A stretch of DNA of 64,000 nucleotides from Salsuginibacillus halophilus (GCF_003014715.1 NZ_PYAV01000003.1:186001-250000), one strand, 5' to 3'; positions 8,080 to 16,827 are shown, counted from the first letter of the stretch. Notes: generated from the letters alone by a model not told the origin. Numbers and translations are program-made.

Positions 8080-8757
8080 ATGCGAAAAGGTTTGCTGCTT
8101 TTATGCTCAATCATTGTTACAAGCGGCTGTGTGTACGAAAAGTCATCAGAGAGCTTTGGTGCTGGCGAAGGGACAGATGATGCTTACAGCGGATACGGAT
8201 TAGAGCTGTATGAAGATCACGAAGGTCCGCTTATTGATTTTTTTGCACCAGATGATGATAAAGTTCAATTTGGAGATGAAGCACTGAAAAAAAACCGTAT
8301 AAATCAGGAAGAAAATGAACCGTTTTTATCAGGCAGCCATCAACGAAAACAGTACCAACGTGACCGGATGAATGTGCAGCGAAGCGGCCACGTCAACGAT
8401 AAGTATGAAGACCAAGGAAAGGCTGTAGATCAAGGGATTTCCCTCGATCCGCTTTCAAGTGAAAATTTAACACAGATGGAGGAAGTTTTTGATGCCTATG
8501 TTGTTGAAACTGATGATGTAATTTATGCAGGGTTAGCTGTTAAGCCGGGAAAGAAAGAACCGGTGCTAGAAAAACTTAAACATGAAGCTGCACAAACAAA
8601 GATATCAAAACCGATTAAAGTGTATACAGACCGTCGCAGCGTCCAGCGGATTCAGGCGTCAACAACCGAAAATCGCCCCGGACTCCTTGATGATTTAGAA
8701 CGTGCAGAGTTTGAAATGGTAAAAATTGAAGAGAACCTGCGGCACTTCGGTGAATAA
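8080..8757 (+). CDS. Sporulation lipoprotein, YhcN/YlaJ-like
   Basis: About 225 residues with a lipoprotein signal: MRKGLLLLCSIIVTSGC, where Cys is the lipidation site. A long acidic, low-complexity linker follows. The last 90 residues (from about 130) resemble the YhcN/YlaJ domain: VVETDDVIYAGLAVKPG, a helix, then ISKPIKVYTDRRSVQRIQ. Such proteins are lipid-anchored in spore membranes and contribute to germination or outgrowth. The second of two adjacent ATGs is chosen for better spacing to GGAGGG. The gene is divergent from dapA and ends in a hairpin at 8734-8769. Domain assignment is by pattern only. Confidence 0.65.
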   Translation: MRKGLLLLCSIIVTSGCVYEKSSESFGAGEGTDDAYSGYGLELYEDHEGPLIDFFAPDDDKVQFGDEALKKNRINQEENEPFLSGSHQRKQYQRDRMNVQRSGHVNDKYEDQGKAVDQGISLDPLSSENLTQMEEVFDAYVVETDDVIYAGLAVKPGKKEPVLEKLKHEAAQTKISKPIKVYTDRRSVQRIQASTTENRPGLLDDLERAEFEMVKIEENLRHFGE

Positions 8758-8769
8758 CCGCAGGTTTGA
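8734..8769 (+). terminator. Hairpin overlapping the lipoprotein stop codon
   Basis: AACCTGCGG and CCGCAGGTT form a perfect 9-bp stem around the stop codon, with a short T-containing tail. Likely terminator between convergent lipoprotein genes; the T tract is weak. Confidence 0.45.
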
Positions 8770-8798
8770 ACAAATACAGGTTATTAAACGCAATAGCT

Positions 8799-9335
8799 TT
8801 ACGGTGCACGATGAAAATCAGCTTGTTCGAACGTGTTTTCTAAACGGTTGGCATCAGTGCGTAAATTTTCATAGTGTAGTTCAGCGCTGGAGCAGGATGC
8901 ATCAACGCCAGCATTTAAACAATCTTCAACGGATTCCTGCATTGAACTTATTTCAGTAATCTGTACAGCGAGAATATCGTGCAAAGGCTGTAAAGAATTG
9001 GGTATTTTTTCATCAAGCTGTTGGTCAACATCTTTTGACATCTTTTGTAAATGTTCACTTACTTCATGAGAAACCTCTCCCTCTTCACCAAGCAAGTCAT
9101 TTAGCTTTTGCACATCTCGGGTGTGTTTAGAAATAAACGTTCCATAAGCTCTGTAAATTTGTGCGTCCTGTTCTCGTTGATCCATTGGGGTTCCATCTAA
9201 GAGTTCTCCCTCATCATTACCATCATAAGTTAAATGTTGTAAGTCATTATCAAGGTTGTCACCCGATTCTGGATTACAGCCGGTAAAGATAAACAAGGCT
9301 AGCGCAATGGTGGTTATAACCAATGGTTTTTGCAC
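8799..9335 (-). CDS. Hypothetical lipoprotein with helical domain
   Basis: 178 residues beginning MQKPLVITTIALALFIFTGC, a clear lipoprotein signal with lipobox FTGC. The mature part is acidic and mostly helical, including ISKHTRDVQKLNDLLGEEGE and LQKMSKDVDQQLDEKI, and holds two further cysteines in EDCLNAGVDASCSS that could form a disulfide outside the cell. No family is recognised. It is convergent with the YhcN-like gene and divergent from the toxin-antitoxin pair. The start has an AGGAGGGATCATG arrangement with good spacing. Confidence 0.7.
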   Translation of the reverse strand: MQKPLVITTIALALFIFTGCNPESGDNLDNDLQHLTYDGNDEGELLDGTPMDQREQDAQIYRAYGTFISKHTRDVQKLNDLLGEEGEVSHEVSEHLQKMSKDVDQQLDEKIPNSLQPLHDILAVQITEISSMQESVEDCLNAGVDASCSSAELHYENLRTDANRLENTFEQADFHRAP

Positions 9336-9497
9336 ATGATCCCTCCTCTAGGAAATTTATCATTCTTAAACTGCACATATCTGCATAAGTTATACGAATC
9401 GAAGCAAAATCATAAAAGTAACCTCGCGTTTATAAGGAATTTTTGGCAAATATTGCGTTATTTTTTTAAGGTTATTGAATAATTTTTCGAAAAAGCA

Positions 9498-9526
9498 TTT
9501 TCAAGTCGTGCGTATTTGCTTATAAT
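9498..9526 (+). promoter_or_regulatory. Promoter of the mazEF-type operon
   Basis: A perfect -10 TATAAT at 9521-9526, with TTTTCA at 9498-9503 at 17-bp spacing as -35. It lies 38 bp upstream of the antitoxin start. Confidence 0.55.
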
Positions 9527-9563
9527 GAGAGAAGACTACCTGCCGTAAAGGGGACTTCTCGTC

Positions 9564-9830
9564 ATGTCAAATACGCAGCAGATCGCAGTTCATGTTCCTG
9601 TTGATCTTTACGAAGAAATCCAGCACCTTACGGATTCCCAAAAGGATTCATTTTTTTATGATGTGCTACGTCGCCATGTAGAACAAAAAAAAGCGCAGGA
9701 TCTGCGTTTTCAAATGAAACAGGGATATATGGAGATGGCGCAGATTAACCTCGAAATTGCAGAAGACTTCTGTTCATGTGAATGCGAAGCCCTGCAGTTA
9801 ACCGAGGGTGTTTATGCCGGCGGACGGTAA
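9564..9830 (+). CDS. ndoAI: Antitoxin EndoAI (MazE-type, ribbon-helix-helix)
   Basis: 88 residues. It has the arrangement of the Bacillus EndoAI antitoxin: an N-terminal ribbon-helix-helix (IAVHVPVDLYEEIQHLTDSQ), followed by a helix and an acidic tail with AQINLEIAEDFCSCECEALQ that wraps the toxin. It neutralises the downstream RNase and should autorepress the operon. The tail is richer in cysteine than I would expect (three Cys). The alanine racemase gene that usually precedes this pair in Bacillus is absent here; a lipoprotein gene lies upstream on the other strand. Confidence 0.9.
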   Translation: MSNTQQIAVHVPVDLYEEIQHLTDSQKDSFFYDVLRRHVEQKKAQDLRFQMKQGYMEMAQINLEIAEDFCSCECEALQLTEGVYAGGR

Positions 9831-9892
9831 CTCCGAACGCCGGCATCTATATAGGATACTCAGGCAGGGTGTGCAGGAGGTGAACGGATGCA

Positions 9893-10273
9893 TTGAGTGA
9901 CAACCAGCAGCAAGCTATGAAGAAAAGTGTAAAACGAGGCGATGTTTTTTTCGCCGATTTATCTCCCGTTGTAGGTTCTGAGCAGGGAGGAGTTCGACCT
10001 GTACTTGTGATACAAAACGATATTGGAAACCGGTTTAGTCCAACAGTGATTGTAGCAGCAATTACAGCTCAGATTAAAAAAGCAAAGCTGCCTACCCATG
10101 TTGAAATCGATGCTGAAAAGCACGACTTTGACCGGGACAGCGTTATATTATTAGAGCAGATCCGCACCATTGATAAGCAGCGCTTAACTGATAAAATAAC
10201 GTATTTGGATAATGAAAAAATGGTCGAGGTATCAAAAGCACTTGAGATCAGTCTCGGACTGACTGAAATGTAA
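9893..10273 (+). CDS. ndoA: Endoribonuclease EndoA (MazF toxin)
   Basis: The core [46 protein letters not shown] is nearly identical to Bacillus subtilis EndoA, an mRNA interferase cutting at UACAU-type sites. Catalytic Arg (GGVRPV) and Thr (AAIT) are present. The start is uncertain. TTG 9893 gives 126 residues with ten extra N-terminal residues; ATG 9917 would match the usual protein start better but has no ribosome site. The best-spaced start codon, ATG 9888, leads to a two-codon frame (Met-His-stop) overlapping the TTG. No rsb genes follow; a terminator at 10308 ends the operon. Confidence 0.93.
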   Translation: MSDNQQQAMKKSVKRGDVFFADLSPVVGSEQGGVRPVLVIQNDIGNRFSPTVIVAAITAQIKKAKLPTHVEIDAEKHDFDRDSVILLEQIRTIDKQRLTDKITYLDNEKMVEVSKALEISLGLTEM

Positions 10274-10307
10274 AGTAACTACATAACGAATGTACATAAG
10301 TACTGAA

Positions 10308-10336
10308 ACCACCGGATGTTAACCGGTGGTTTTTTT
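10308..10336 (+). terminator. Rho-independent terminator after ndoA
   Basis: ACCACCGG and CCGGTGGT form an 8-bp GC-rich stem with a 7-nt loop, followed by seven T. The remaining 180 bases to the convergent TetR gene show nothing recognisable. Confidence 0.85.
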
Positions 10337-10516
10337 AGGTAGCATGATGGGCATGGTCATGATCTAAATCATAACTTATATGCAATAACTGGATGTTTCA
10401 GCATATGGTGACCCATGATGCTGGTAAAAGCTAGTTAAACTTACAGTTTACTGAAAATTCACCGGTCATGTGCTGGTTACGCTTCATTCAAGTAAGGATG
10501 CACCGCTTTTTCTGAA

Positions 10517-11125
10517 CTACTGGTGACTCATTTTAAGCCCTGAAAAGATAAGGCGAAGCATTTGTTCTATTTCTTTATCTAGATCAATTTTTTCTGTGAA
10601 AATAAATGAATCGAATAGAGTTCCTCGCATACAGCGGGAAATAATAAGCGTGATTTCATTGCTGTTAAACGCAGGGTCTAGTTCACCAGATGTTTGCCCT
10701 TCCTTTAAAATTTGTTCAATGATCACATAAAGAGACCTATTTCTATCAGCAAGAAAATTATGCGCATCAGGGGTTAGTGCGTTTATATAAAGGGTGCGCA
10801 TGAGTTCGTCCCCTAACTCCTCCTTCAAATAATCCATTTGACGCAAAGCAAGTTGAACAATTTTTTCTTCAGCGGTAGAAATATTTTTTAACTCTTCTTC
10901 AATGTGGATATAAAAGTTATCAATTTCTTTGAATTTTTCGAGGAAAATTTCATATTTTGAGTTGAAATGCCCGTAAAAAGCACCTTTAGAAGCACCACTG
11001 GTAGAAACGATTTCATCAACGGTGACATTGTCATAGCCTTTTTGGCTAAACAGAGAAAGGGCCGTGACTAAAATACGTTGTTTGGTTTGCTGTGCTTTCA
11101 TTTGTCGATTCGTGAGTTGTGGCAT
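10517..11125 (-). CDS. TetR-family transcriptional regulator
   Basis: About 202 residues. The N-terminal helix-turn-helix is typical: KQRILVTALSLFSQKGYDNVTVDEIVSTSGASKGAFYGHFNSKYEIF. The C-terminal ligand domain is helical and similar in layout to fatty-acid and acyl-CoA responsive TetR proteins. ATG 11125 is chosen because AAAGGA stands 9 bp upstream; a start at 11164 lacks a site. It is divergent from an acyl-CoA synthetase gene, and the gap holds two copies of the palindrome TAGACTNNAGTCTA. This regulator is the obvious candidate to bind them, with an acyl-CoA as possible inducer (inference). Confidence 0.88.
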   Translation of the reverse strand: MPQLTNRQMKAQQTKQRILVTALSLFSQKGYDNVTVDEIVSTSGASKGAFYGHFNSKYEIFLEKFKEIDNFYIHIEEELKNISTAEEKIVQLALRQMDYLKEELGDELMRTLYINALTPDAHNFLADRNRSLYVIIEQILKEGQTSGELDPAFNSNEITLIISRCMRGTLFDSFIFTEKIDLDKEIEQMLRLIFSGLKMSHQ

Positions 11126-11255
11126 CTGCTGCAATCCTTTCTTGATAGAAGGTGTGTCATACAAAATGCATGTGTTCTTGTCGTCATTCTTTATGAATTT
11201 AGTTTATCGCCTTCAAGGAAAAACGCCAATGTTTTTTTATAATATATCAACTTAA

Positions 11256-11284
11256 TTGACAAACAGAATTTTTTGAAATAGACT
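11256..11284 (+). promoter_or_regulatory. Promoter of the acyl-CoA synthetase cluster
   Basis: Perfect -35 TTGACA at 11256-11261, a 17-bp spacer, and TAGACT as -10 at 11279-11284. The -10 lies inside the first palindromic operator, so repressor binding would block RNA polymerase directly. Confidence 0.6.
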
Positions 11285-11313
11285 TTAGTCTATAAAAAGT
11301 AGACTAGAGTCTA
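11279..11313. promoter_or_regulatory. Two tandem palindromic operators TAGACTNNAGTCTA
   Basis: TAGACTTTAGTCTA at 11279-11292 and TAGACTAGAGTCTA at 11300-11313: identical 6-bp half-sites and a 2-bp centre, centres 21 bp apart, about two helical turns. This supports cooperative binding of two dimers on one DNA face. They lie between the divergent TetR gene and the synthetase gene and overlap the latter's -10. Confidence 0.75.
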
Positions 11314-11349
11314 TGAACAAAAATCCATTTTGCTTGGAGGAAGATAAGT

Positions 11350-12900
11350 ATGGACATCTTGGGCAACGAAACCCTTATTGATGTACTTCATGAAAAATGT
11401 AGGATGCACGGAGAAAAGGTTTTTCTTTTGTTTGAAGATAATTCTGGGTCGAAATTGAAGTATACGTACAACGAATTTTTAGAGCGAGTGAATCGTTTAA
11501 GCCATGTACTCCTGGGTTTCGGAGTGAAAAAAGGAGATCGCGTCACTCTTCATTTGCCGAATTCATCAGAATTTTTGGTAAGCTGGTTTGCAATAGCTAA
11601 TATTGGTGCGGTCATGGTTCCGACAAATGTTCTTGCAACATCAAATGAAATGGATTACGTTATTGAGCATTCTGAATCGGTATTATTAATTACTGAAGAG
11701 GAGTATCTAGAAAAGTTCGAAACGAGTAAAGTTGCACTCGAACGATTGAAAGGGATATTGCTTACACGGGTTGTCACTTCTACACATGAAAATGTAAGCG
11801 TTGACAATTTAATTGCTCAGGCTAGCAGCAAAAATCCTAATATCAGCTTAAGTGCTAAAGATGTAGTAGCGATTCTCTATACTTCTGGTACGACTTCAAA
11901 GCCAAAGGGGTGCTTAATTACACATACAAACTACTTATACACGGGAGAAGCTGTCGCAAAGTCTGTGCGCTTCTCACCAGAGGACCGTTCACTCATCGTA
12001 CTACCTCTTTTCCATGGCAACGGCCAGTACTATCTATTTATGCCAGCGTTAGTGATAGGGGGAAGTGTTGCAATTACCGAACGGTTTAGCGCCACTCAAT
12101 ATGTTCAACAAGCGAAACGATTAAAGGCCACAATAGGCTCGCTTTTTGCAGCACCGATTCGAATGATTTTAGCTCAAACAAAAGATCTAACGGAACAAGA
12201 AAATTTACTGCGGTTTATCTTTTTTGCGCAATCAGTAGCTCCAGAAGAATTGAAAGCATTTGAAGAGCGCCTAGATACAAAATTGCTTCAGCTCTACGGT
12301 ATGACTGAAACTGTGGCTCCTCCGCTTATGAACCCATTAGACAGACGAATTGACAATACGAGCATAGGAAAGCCGCTCCTTGGTAGTGAGGTAAAATTAT
12401 TAGATCAGCAAGGAGAAGAGGTGAGCGTAGGTCAGCCAGGTCAAATAGCTGTTAGAGGCGAGCCTGGACGCACAATGATGAAAGGTTATTTAAAAAACCA
12501 TGAAGCAACTAATGTCACGATTCAGAACGGATGGCTTTTAACGGGAGATAAAGCGACGATGAATGAGCAAGGATATTTCTACTTTGTGGACCGGCAAAAA
12601 GATATGATCAAGCGTGCCGGAGAAAACATCGCAGCCAGTGAAGTTGAAAACATCATAATGGAACACGGGGATGTTTACGAAGCTTCTGTAGTTGGGGTAC
12701 CAGACCCTGTACGGGACGAAACGATTAAAGCATATATTATCCTTAAAGAAAACCGGTCACTCACCCCTGACGCTCTTATTACACATTGCCGTAAAACAAT
12801 GGCGAAGTTTAAAGTGCCAGACCACATTGAATTTGTCGAAGATTTTCCACGTACCTCCGTTGGAAAGATACAAAAAAACAAATTGCGAGAAGGCTTCTAA
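11350..12900 (+). CDS. Acyl-CoA synthetase / AMP-dependent ligase
   Basis: 516 residues of the ANL superfamily, activating a carboxylic acid with ATP and CoA. The P-loop-like motif ILYTSGTTSKPKGCLITH, LQLYGMTETVAPP, the hinge LTGDKATMNEQGYFYFVDRQKDMIKRAGENI and the catalytic-lysine motif PRTSVGKIQKNKLRE are all intact. It resembles crotonobetaine/carnitine- or medium-chain ligases (CaiC/FadD-like). It is the first gene after the tandem operators and probably feeds acyl-CoA to the SDR and thiolase downstream. The true substrate cannot be read from sequence. Confidence 0.92.
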   Translation: MDILGNETLIDVLHEKCRMHGEKVFLLFEDNSGSKLKYTYNEFLERVNRLSHVLLGFGVKKGDRVTLHLPNSSEFLVSWFAIANIGAVMVPTNVLATSNEMDYVIEHSESVLLITEEEYLEKFETSKVALERLKGILLTRVVTSTHENVSVDNLIAQASSKNPNISLSAKDVVAILYTSGTTSKPKGCLITHTNYLYTGEAVAKSVRFSPEDRSLIVLPLFHGNGQYYLFMPALVIGGSVAITERFSATQYVQQAKRLKATIGSLFAAPIRMILAQTKDLTEQENLLRFIFFAQSVAPEELKAFEERLDTKLLQLYGMTETVAPPLMNPLDRRIDNTSIGKPLLGSEVKLLDQQGEEVSVGQPGQIAVRGEPGRTMMKGYLKNHEATNVTIQNGWLLTGDKATMNEQGYFYFVDRQKDMIKRAGENIAASEVENIIMEHGDVYEASVVGVPDPVRDETIKAYIILKENRSLTPDALITHCRKTMAKFKVPDHIEFVEDFPRTSVGKIQKNKLREGF

Positions 12901-13232
12901 TTTTTCTATAGTACTTCTTTTAAAGCTTCAAAGAAAACAATTGAATCAAAGAAGAAGGAAGAAAAAAGAGGAACAACACTAATAAACGTTAAGCGGTATC
13001 AGGTGTTTTAACGTCTGAGGTAATTACGTTATGGACACATAACTAGATTTTTTCACTAGTCAACACTATACATCGCTTATTTGCATAATCAAAGTGAATA
13101 AAATAAAAGCTTTAAACCTAGCTAAAAAGCTAGTACTAGTGCTTCTGTGAGGATTTCCATTGCTCTTTTTCACCAATGCAATAGTTTTATAAATCTTTTA
13201 TTTCAATGAGAACCATGAAAGGGTGACGTTTT
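12901..13232. other. Gene-free gap between acyl-CoA synthetase and SDR genes
   Basis: About 330 bp, AT-rich, with no credible coding frame. The only clear structure is CTAGCT aaaa AGCTAG at 13118-13133 followed by another small palindrome CTAGTACTAG. It is not flanked by a T tract, so it is more likely a protein site or a weak hairpin than a terminator. The SDR gene may have its own promoter here; no consensus promoter is obvious. Confidence 0.4.
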
Positions 13233-14006
13233 ATGGAAAAAGTGTTGCAAGGTAAAGCAGCTATAGTGACAGGTAGTGCAAGAGGAATTGGGTTCGCTTG
13301 TGCTAGATCATTAGCAAGCAAAGGCGCAAATATTACCCTTGTAGATGTATTGGATGCAGAACCTGCGAAAGAAAATCTATTAAATGAGTTTCCCAGTGTG
13401 CAAGTTATCACACAACAAGTTGATGTGAAAAACAATAAGGAAATTGAGTCAGCTGTTAAGCATACAGTACACAGCTTTGGATCGGTTGATATTGTTGTTA
13501 ATAATGCGGGAACTTGCTCCAGGCAAAGCTTAGAAAAAATGAGCGAAGATGAGTGGTTGCAAGACATTGATACAAATTTAAGAGGCACTTTTCTATTTAT
13601 GAAATCAGCAATTTATCCTTATATGAGGGAACAACAAAGTGGAAAGATTATTAATATCAGCTCTATCTCCGGCATGATGGGCGGGGCAATATCTTATAAT
13701 GAAAATGGTGATCGAACAGCTCGTTCAGGTCCAGCTTATGCGGCCTCCAAAGGCGGTATCATCGCCTTAACTAAGTGGGTGGCAAAGGAAGTCGGTGAGC
13801 ATGGAATTAATGTCAATTCAGTGGCTCCCGGACCTGTGCAGACAGAAATCACAAAAGGGATGAGTTATCCACTGGACCTTCAATCAATCAAACGGCCAGG
13901 GGAGCCTGAGGATATCGGTGAAGCGGTAGCTTATTTAGCAACCCCTGCGGCTGACTATGTAACGGGTGAAGTGTTAAAAGTATGTGGAGGCTCGGGAATC
14001 AGCTAA
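13233..14006 (+). CDS. Short-chain dehydrogenase/reductase (FabG-like)
   Basis: 257 residues of the classical SDR family. It shows VTGSARGIGFACARSL for NAD(P) binding, NNAGTCSR, the catalytic Ser in IINISSISGMMGG, the YAASK catalytic Tyr/Lys pair, and VAPGPVQTEI. Between the Ser and the YAASK is an insertion (AISYNENGDRTARSGPA) longer than in FabG. In this cluster it would oxidise or reduce a 3-hydroxyacyl-CoA between the synthetase and the thiolase (inference). Confidence 0.9.
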   Translation: MEKVLQGKAAIVTGSARGIGFACARSLASKGANITLVDVLDAEPAKENLLNEFPSVQVITQQVDVKNNKEIESAVKHTVHSFGSVDIVVNNAGTCSRQSLEKMSEDEWLQDIDTNLRGTFLFMKSAIYPYMREQQSGKIINISSISGMMGGAISYNENGDRTARSGPAYAASKGGIIALTKWVAKEVGEHGINVNSVAPGPVQTEITKGMSYPLDLQSIKRPGEPEDIGEAVAYLATPAADYVTGEVLKVCGGSGIS

Positions 14007-14130
14007 CTTTAAACAATGCGAAATCATTAAATTAGGTAAGCTGTTGAGCCGTATTGACTCTACACTTTTAATATTCAACACGAAGAGAGTTAACAAAGAA
14101 TTTTAACAGTAGATAAAAAGAGGTGTAATA

Positions 14131-15267
14131 ATGAATGAAGTCTCTGTCATAGGCCGGGGGATTACAAGCTTTGGAAAAAAAGAGGACACTTTGAAAACGA
14201 TGCTAGCCAAAGCAAGTAGAGAGGCTTTAAGTGACGCCGGAAGTCCAAAAATTGATGCGGTGTTTGTTGGTAATTTTTCCTCCGGGCCTCTTGCAAATCA
14301 AGAAATCCTTGGCTCGCTTTTAACAAATGAATTAGGGTTAGGTGATATTCCATCCGTGAAAATGGAAGGAGCTTGTGCGTCAGGGGGCATAGCCTTTCGG
14401 AATGCTTATCAACTAGTTAAAGCCGGCGAATATGAGACGGTTCTCGTTGCCGGAGGCGAAAAAATGACAAGTGAAGATACAAACACGGTCACGAATGTAA
14501 TCAATTATGCGATGGACAAAGAAACAAATGAAGGTGTCGCAGGCCTTACATTTCCCGGGTTTTTCGGAGTGTTAGCGAATCGCTACATGCATGAATATGG
14601 AGCTGAAAAAAAACATTTAGCGAAAGTAGCATTAAAAAACCGCATGTATGCAAAAGAAAACCCAATTGCTCACTTTAAGAAGAGCACAACGATTGAAGAG
14701 ATCATGGAGGCTCGTTCAATCACAGACCCTCTTGGGCTGCTTGATTGCTCTCCTATTTCGGATGGGGCGGCAGCAGTCGTCATTCAAAAAGGTAAACAAG
14801 GTGTTGAGGTGCTTTCTTCAGGTCAAGCCACTGGCACCCCTGTTATGCAGGAAGTAGGTGATTTGCTTCACATACCAGCTACGAAGACGTCGGCTGAAAG
14901 AGCATACGAAGCGGCGGGCTTGGGCCCGGAAGAAATCGATGTGGTTGAATTACATGATTGTTTTTCAATGACAGAAATTGTAGCAACTGAAGAGCTCGGT
15001 TTCTTTGAAAAAGGAAAAGGGTGGGAAGCTATTGCAAACGGTTGGACAGCACATGAAGGGGTAGTACCTATCAATACGAGTGGTGGGTTGCTTTCAAAAG
15101 GGCATCCGATTGGAGCGACAGGAATAGCTCAAATTATTCAAATCGTTGACCAATTAAACGGAAGAGCTTGTAACCAAGTAAAAGGTGCTAAAATCGGATT
15201 AACTCAAAATTTAGGTGGGACAGGTGCTTATTCCGTTGTCCATCTCTTGAAAAAGAGAGGGGGTTAA
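14131..15267 (+). CDS. Thiolase family protein (SCP-x/lipid-transfer type)
   Basis: 378 residues. The nucleophilic cysteine sits in VKMEGACASGGIAFRNAY. The second half shows IDVVELHDCFSMTEIVATEELGFFEKG and NTSGGLLSKGHPIGATGIAQI with the catalytic histidine. The HDCF motif and short length place it in the SCP-x-like or acetyl-CoA C-acetyltransferase subgroup that works with a DUF35 partner. It is followed 3 bp later by such a partner. Probable role: thiolytic or aldolase-type cleavage of a beta-ketoacyl- or hydroxyacyl-CoA. Confidence 0.9.
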   Translation: MNEVSVIGRGITSFGKKEDTLKTMLAKASREALSDAGSPKIDAVFVGNFSSGPLANQEILGSLLTNELGLGDIPSVKMEGACASGGIAFRNAYQLVKAGEYETVLVAGGEKMTSEDTNTVTNVINYAMDKETNEGVAGLTFPGFFGVLANRYMHEYGAEKKHLAKVALKNRMYAKENPIAHFKKSTTIEEIMEARSITDPLGLLDCSPISDGAAAVVIQKGKQGVEVLSSGQATGTPVMQEVGDLLHIPATKTSAERAYEAAGLGPEEIDVVELHDCFSMTEIVATEELGFFEKGKGWEAIANGWTAHEGVVPINTSGGLLSKGHPIGATGIAQIIQIVDQLNGRACNQVKGAKIGLTQNLGGTGAYSVVHLLKKRGG

Positions 15268-15270
15268 AAC

Positions 15271-15585
15271 ATGGATGTACCAATCATGAAATGCGCTAGA
15301 TGTTGGCATGTGGAATATACGTACAAAAATCAATGTACCTCTTGTCACTCAACCACATTGGAATCTGCAACAACAAAAGGTAAGGGAACAGTTTATTCAT
15401 TCACAAAAATTTATACTTCTTTTAGCTCCAACTTTGATAAATCATCCTATGATGTTGTTTTGGTTCAATTGGAAAACGGGATGAAGGTAACCGGAAGAGT
15501 AGAGGGGTCTTCTTTAACAATAGATGAACGTGTTCAATTGAAAGAAATAGACAGTGGATGTTTGTATTTTGAACGTGAGACGTGA
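15271..15585 (+). CDS. Zn-ribbon/OB-fold protein (DUF35 family)
   Basis: 104 residues. The N-terminal rubredoxin-like zinc ribbon is CARCWHVEYTYKNQCTSCHS, with four cysteines as CxxC...CxxC, and the remainder (KGKGTVYSFTKIYTSFS and VTGRVEG) is an OB-fold. DUF35 proteins form complexes with SCP-x type thiolases or HMG-CoA synthases and help bind acyl-CoA. The 3-bp gap to the thiolase implies translational coupling. A weak hairpin at 15660-15694 may close the operon. Confidence 0.85.
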   Translation: MDVPIMKCARCWHVEYTYKNQCTSCHSTTLESATTKGKGTVYSFTKIYTSFSSNFDKSSYDVVLVQLENGMKVTGRVEGSSLTIDERVQLKEIDSGCLYFERET

Positions 15586-15840
15586 CATTAAATTACGATA
15601 ACCATTGTTAATTTTTGTTCAACGATTGAAGATGTAGCTTTGACATAAAAATGATTTAAAGATCCTCTTCCTTTTATATTCAGGTAAGAGGATTGAAATT
15701 TTAGTGATCCCCATACGTTTTAATTATAAATATCTTTTAAGCAATATATTCAACAGCCACTTCATTTAACTAAGAATGTTTTTTTTGCGGTTGATCGGGA
15801 AAACTACATACATGGAACAAGAATTGGGGGCGGTTAAATT

Positions 15841-16818
15841 ATGGTGAAATCATTTGTCCGACCAGTTATCATCGTCAGTCAATGTTTGAGCTTTGCTCGA
15901 GTGCGTTATAATGGAGAAGTTATTCCAAATCAGTTCATTGAACAACTGTCTTCCTATGTTAACTTTGTTCCGGTTTGTCCTGAAGTGGCTGCAGGGTTGG
16001 GCGCGCCTCGTGATCCAGTCCGGCTCGTTCAAAAAAAAGGTGAAACGGCGCCATCGTTGTTACAACCGGCAACGGGTGTGGATGCTACAGAAGCTGTTAA
16101 AAACTTCAGTTGGAATTTTGATGTCCCAAGTGATCCAGACGGTATTATTTTAAAAGGAAAATCACCAACTTGTGGCTTAACAGATGCGAAAGTATACGCC
16201 GGAAGTGAGCAAGGTGCAATGGTCAATGAGCGAGGAGAAGGTTTGTTTACGAAAGAGATCAGACACCGTTTTCCAGAAGCTGTGGTAGAAGATGATGGTC
16301 GTCTGCGTAATTTTGAGCTGCGTGAACATTTTTTGAAGCAAATATTTACAAATGCTGACTTGAAAGAGCGGATGAGTACGTTTCAAGGTGAGCATGTAAA
16401 ACAAGCGATTGATCAACACTGGTACTTATTAAATTCCTGTAACCCTGATTTAGCAACTGAACTACAAAAAACATACAAAAACATTCAAGGATTGCTCGAT
16501 ATTAACCGTTTAAACGATATACAACAGATGCTTCAAGCATGTCTTAGTCACAAGCCGACAAAATCAACCTTTATTCACGTATTTGAACGTATGGCTCACA
16601 CTGTACAACAACATTTAAGCCAACCTGAAAAGCAACATTTTTACGATACACTATCGCGTTATGAAAACAATAAGCTTCCGAGGTATACATTGATGGAAGT
16701 AATCCGGATGTGGGCAGTACGTTTTCAACAGCATGACTTACTAAAGCAGTCTTTTTTTCAACCTTATCCTGAAAGTCTCGTAGAGCTGAATGATTCCGGT
16801 AAGGGACGGGCTTTATAA
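15841..16818 (+). CDS. DUF523-DUF1722 fusion protein (YbgA-like)
   Basis: 325 residues. The first 150 form DUF523, with VSQCLSFARVRYNG, VNFVPVCPEVAAGLGAPRDPVRL and GIILKGKSPTCGLTDAKVY; the conserved cysteines suggest metal or cofactor binding. The last 120 residues are DUF1722, a helical domain with YLLNSCNPD and LSRYENNKLPRYTLMEVIRMW. This fusion is widespread and often found near photolyase genes, but none is nearby. The biochemical role is not known to me. It stands alone, 255 bp after the thiolase cluster. Confidence 0.88.
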   Translation: MVKSFVRPVIIVSQCLSFARVRYNGEVIPNQFIEQLSSYVNFVPVCPEVAAGLGAPRDPVRLVQKKGETAPSLLQPATGVDATEAVKNFSWNFDVPSDPDGIILKGKSPTCGLTDAKVYAGSEQGAMVNERGEGLFTKEIRHRFPEAVVEDDGRLRNFELREHFLKQIFTNADLKERMSTFQGEHVKQAIDQHWYLLNSCNPDLATELQKTYKNIQGLLDINRLNDIQQMLQACLSHKPTKSTFIHVFERMAHTVQQHLSQPEKQHFYDTLSRYENNKLPRYTLMEVIRMWAVRFQQHDLLKQSFFQPYPESLVELNDSGKGRAL

Positions 16819-16827
16819 CTTTTGTAA

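Noticed and set aside
12692-12982. 96-codon frame overlapping the end of the acyl-CoA synthetase
   Set aside because: It is a shifted-frame shadow of the synthetase continuing into AT-rich spacer, with low-complexity Lys/Arg/Gln at its end and no ribosome site.
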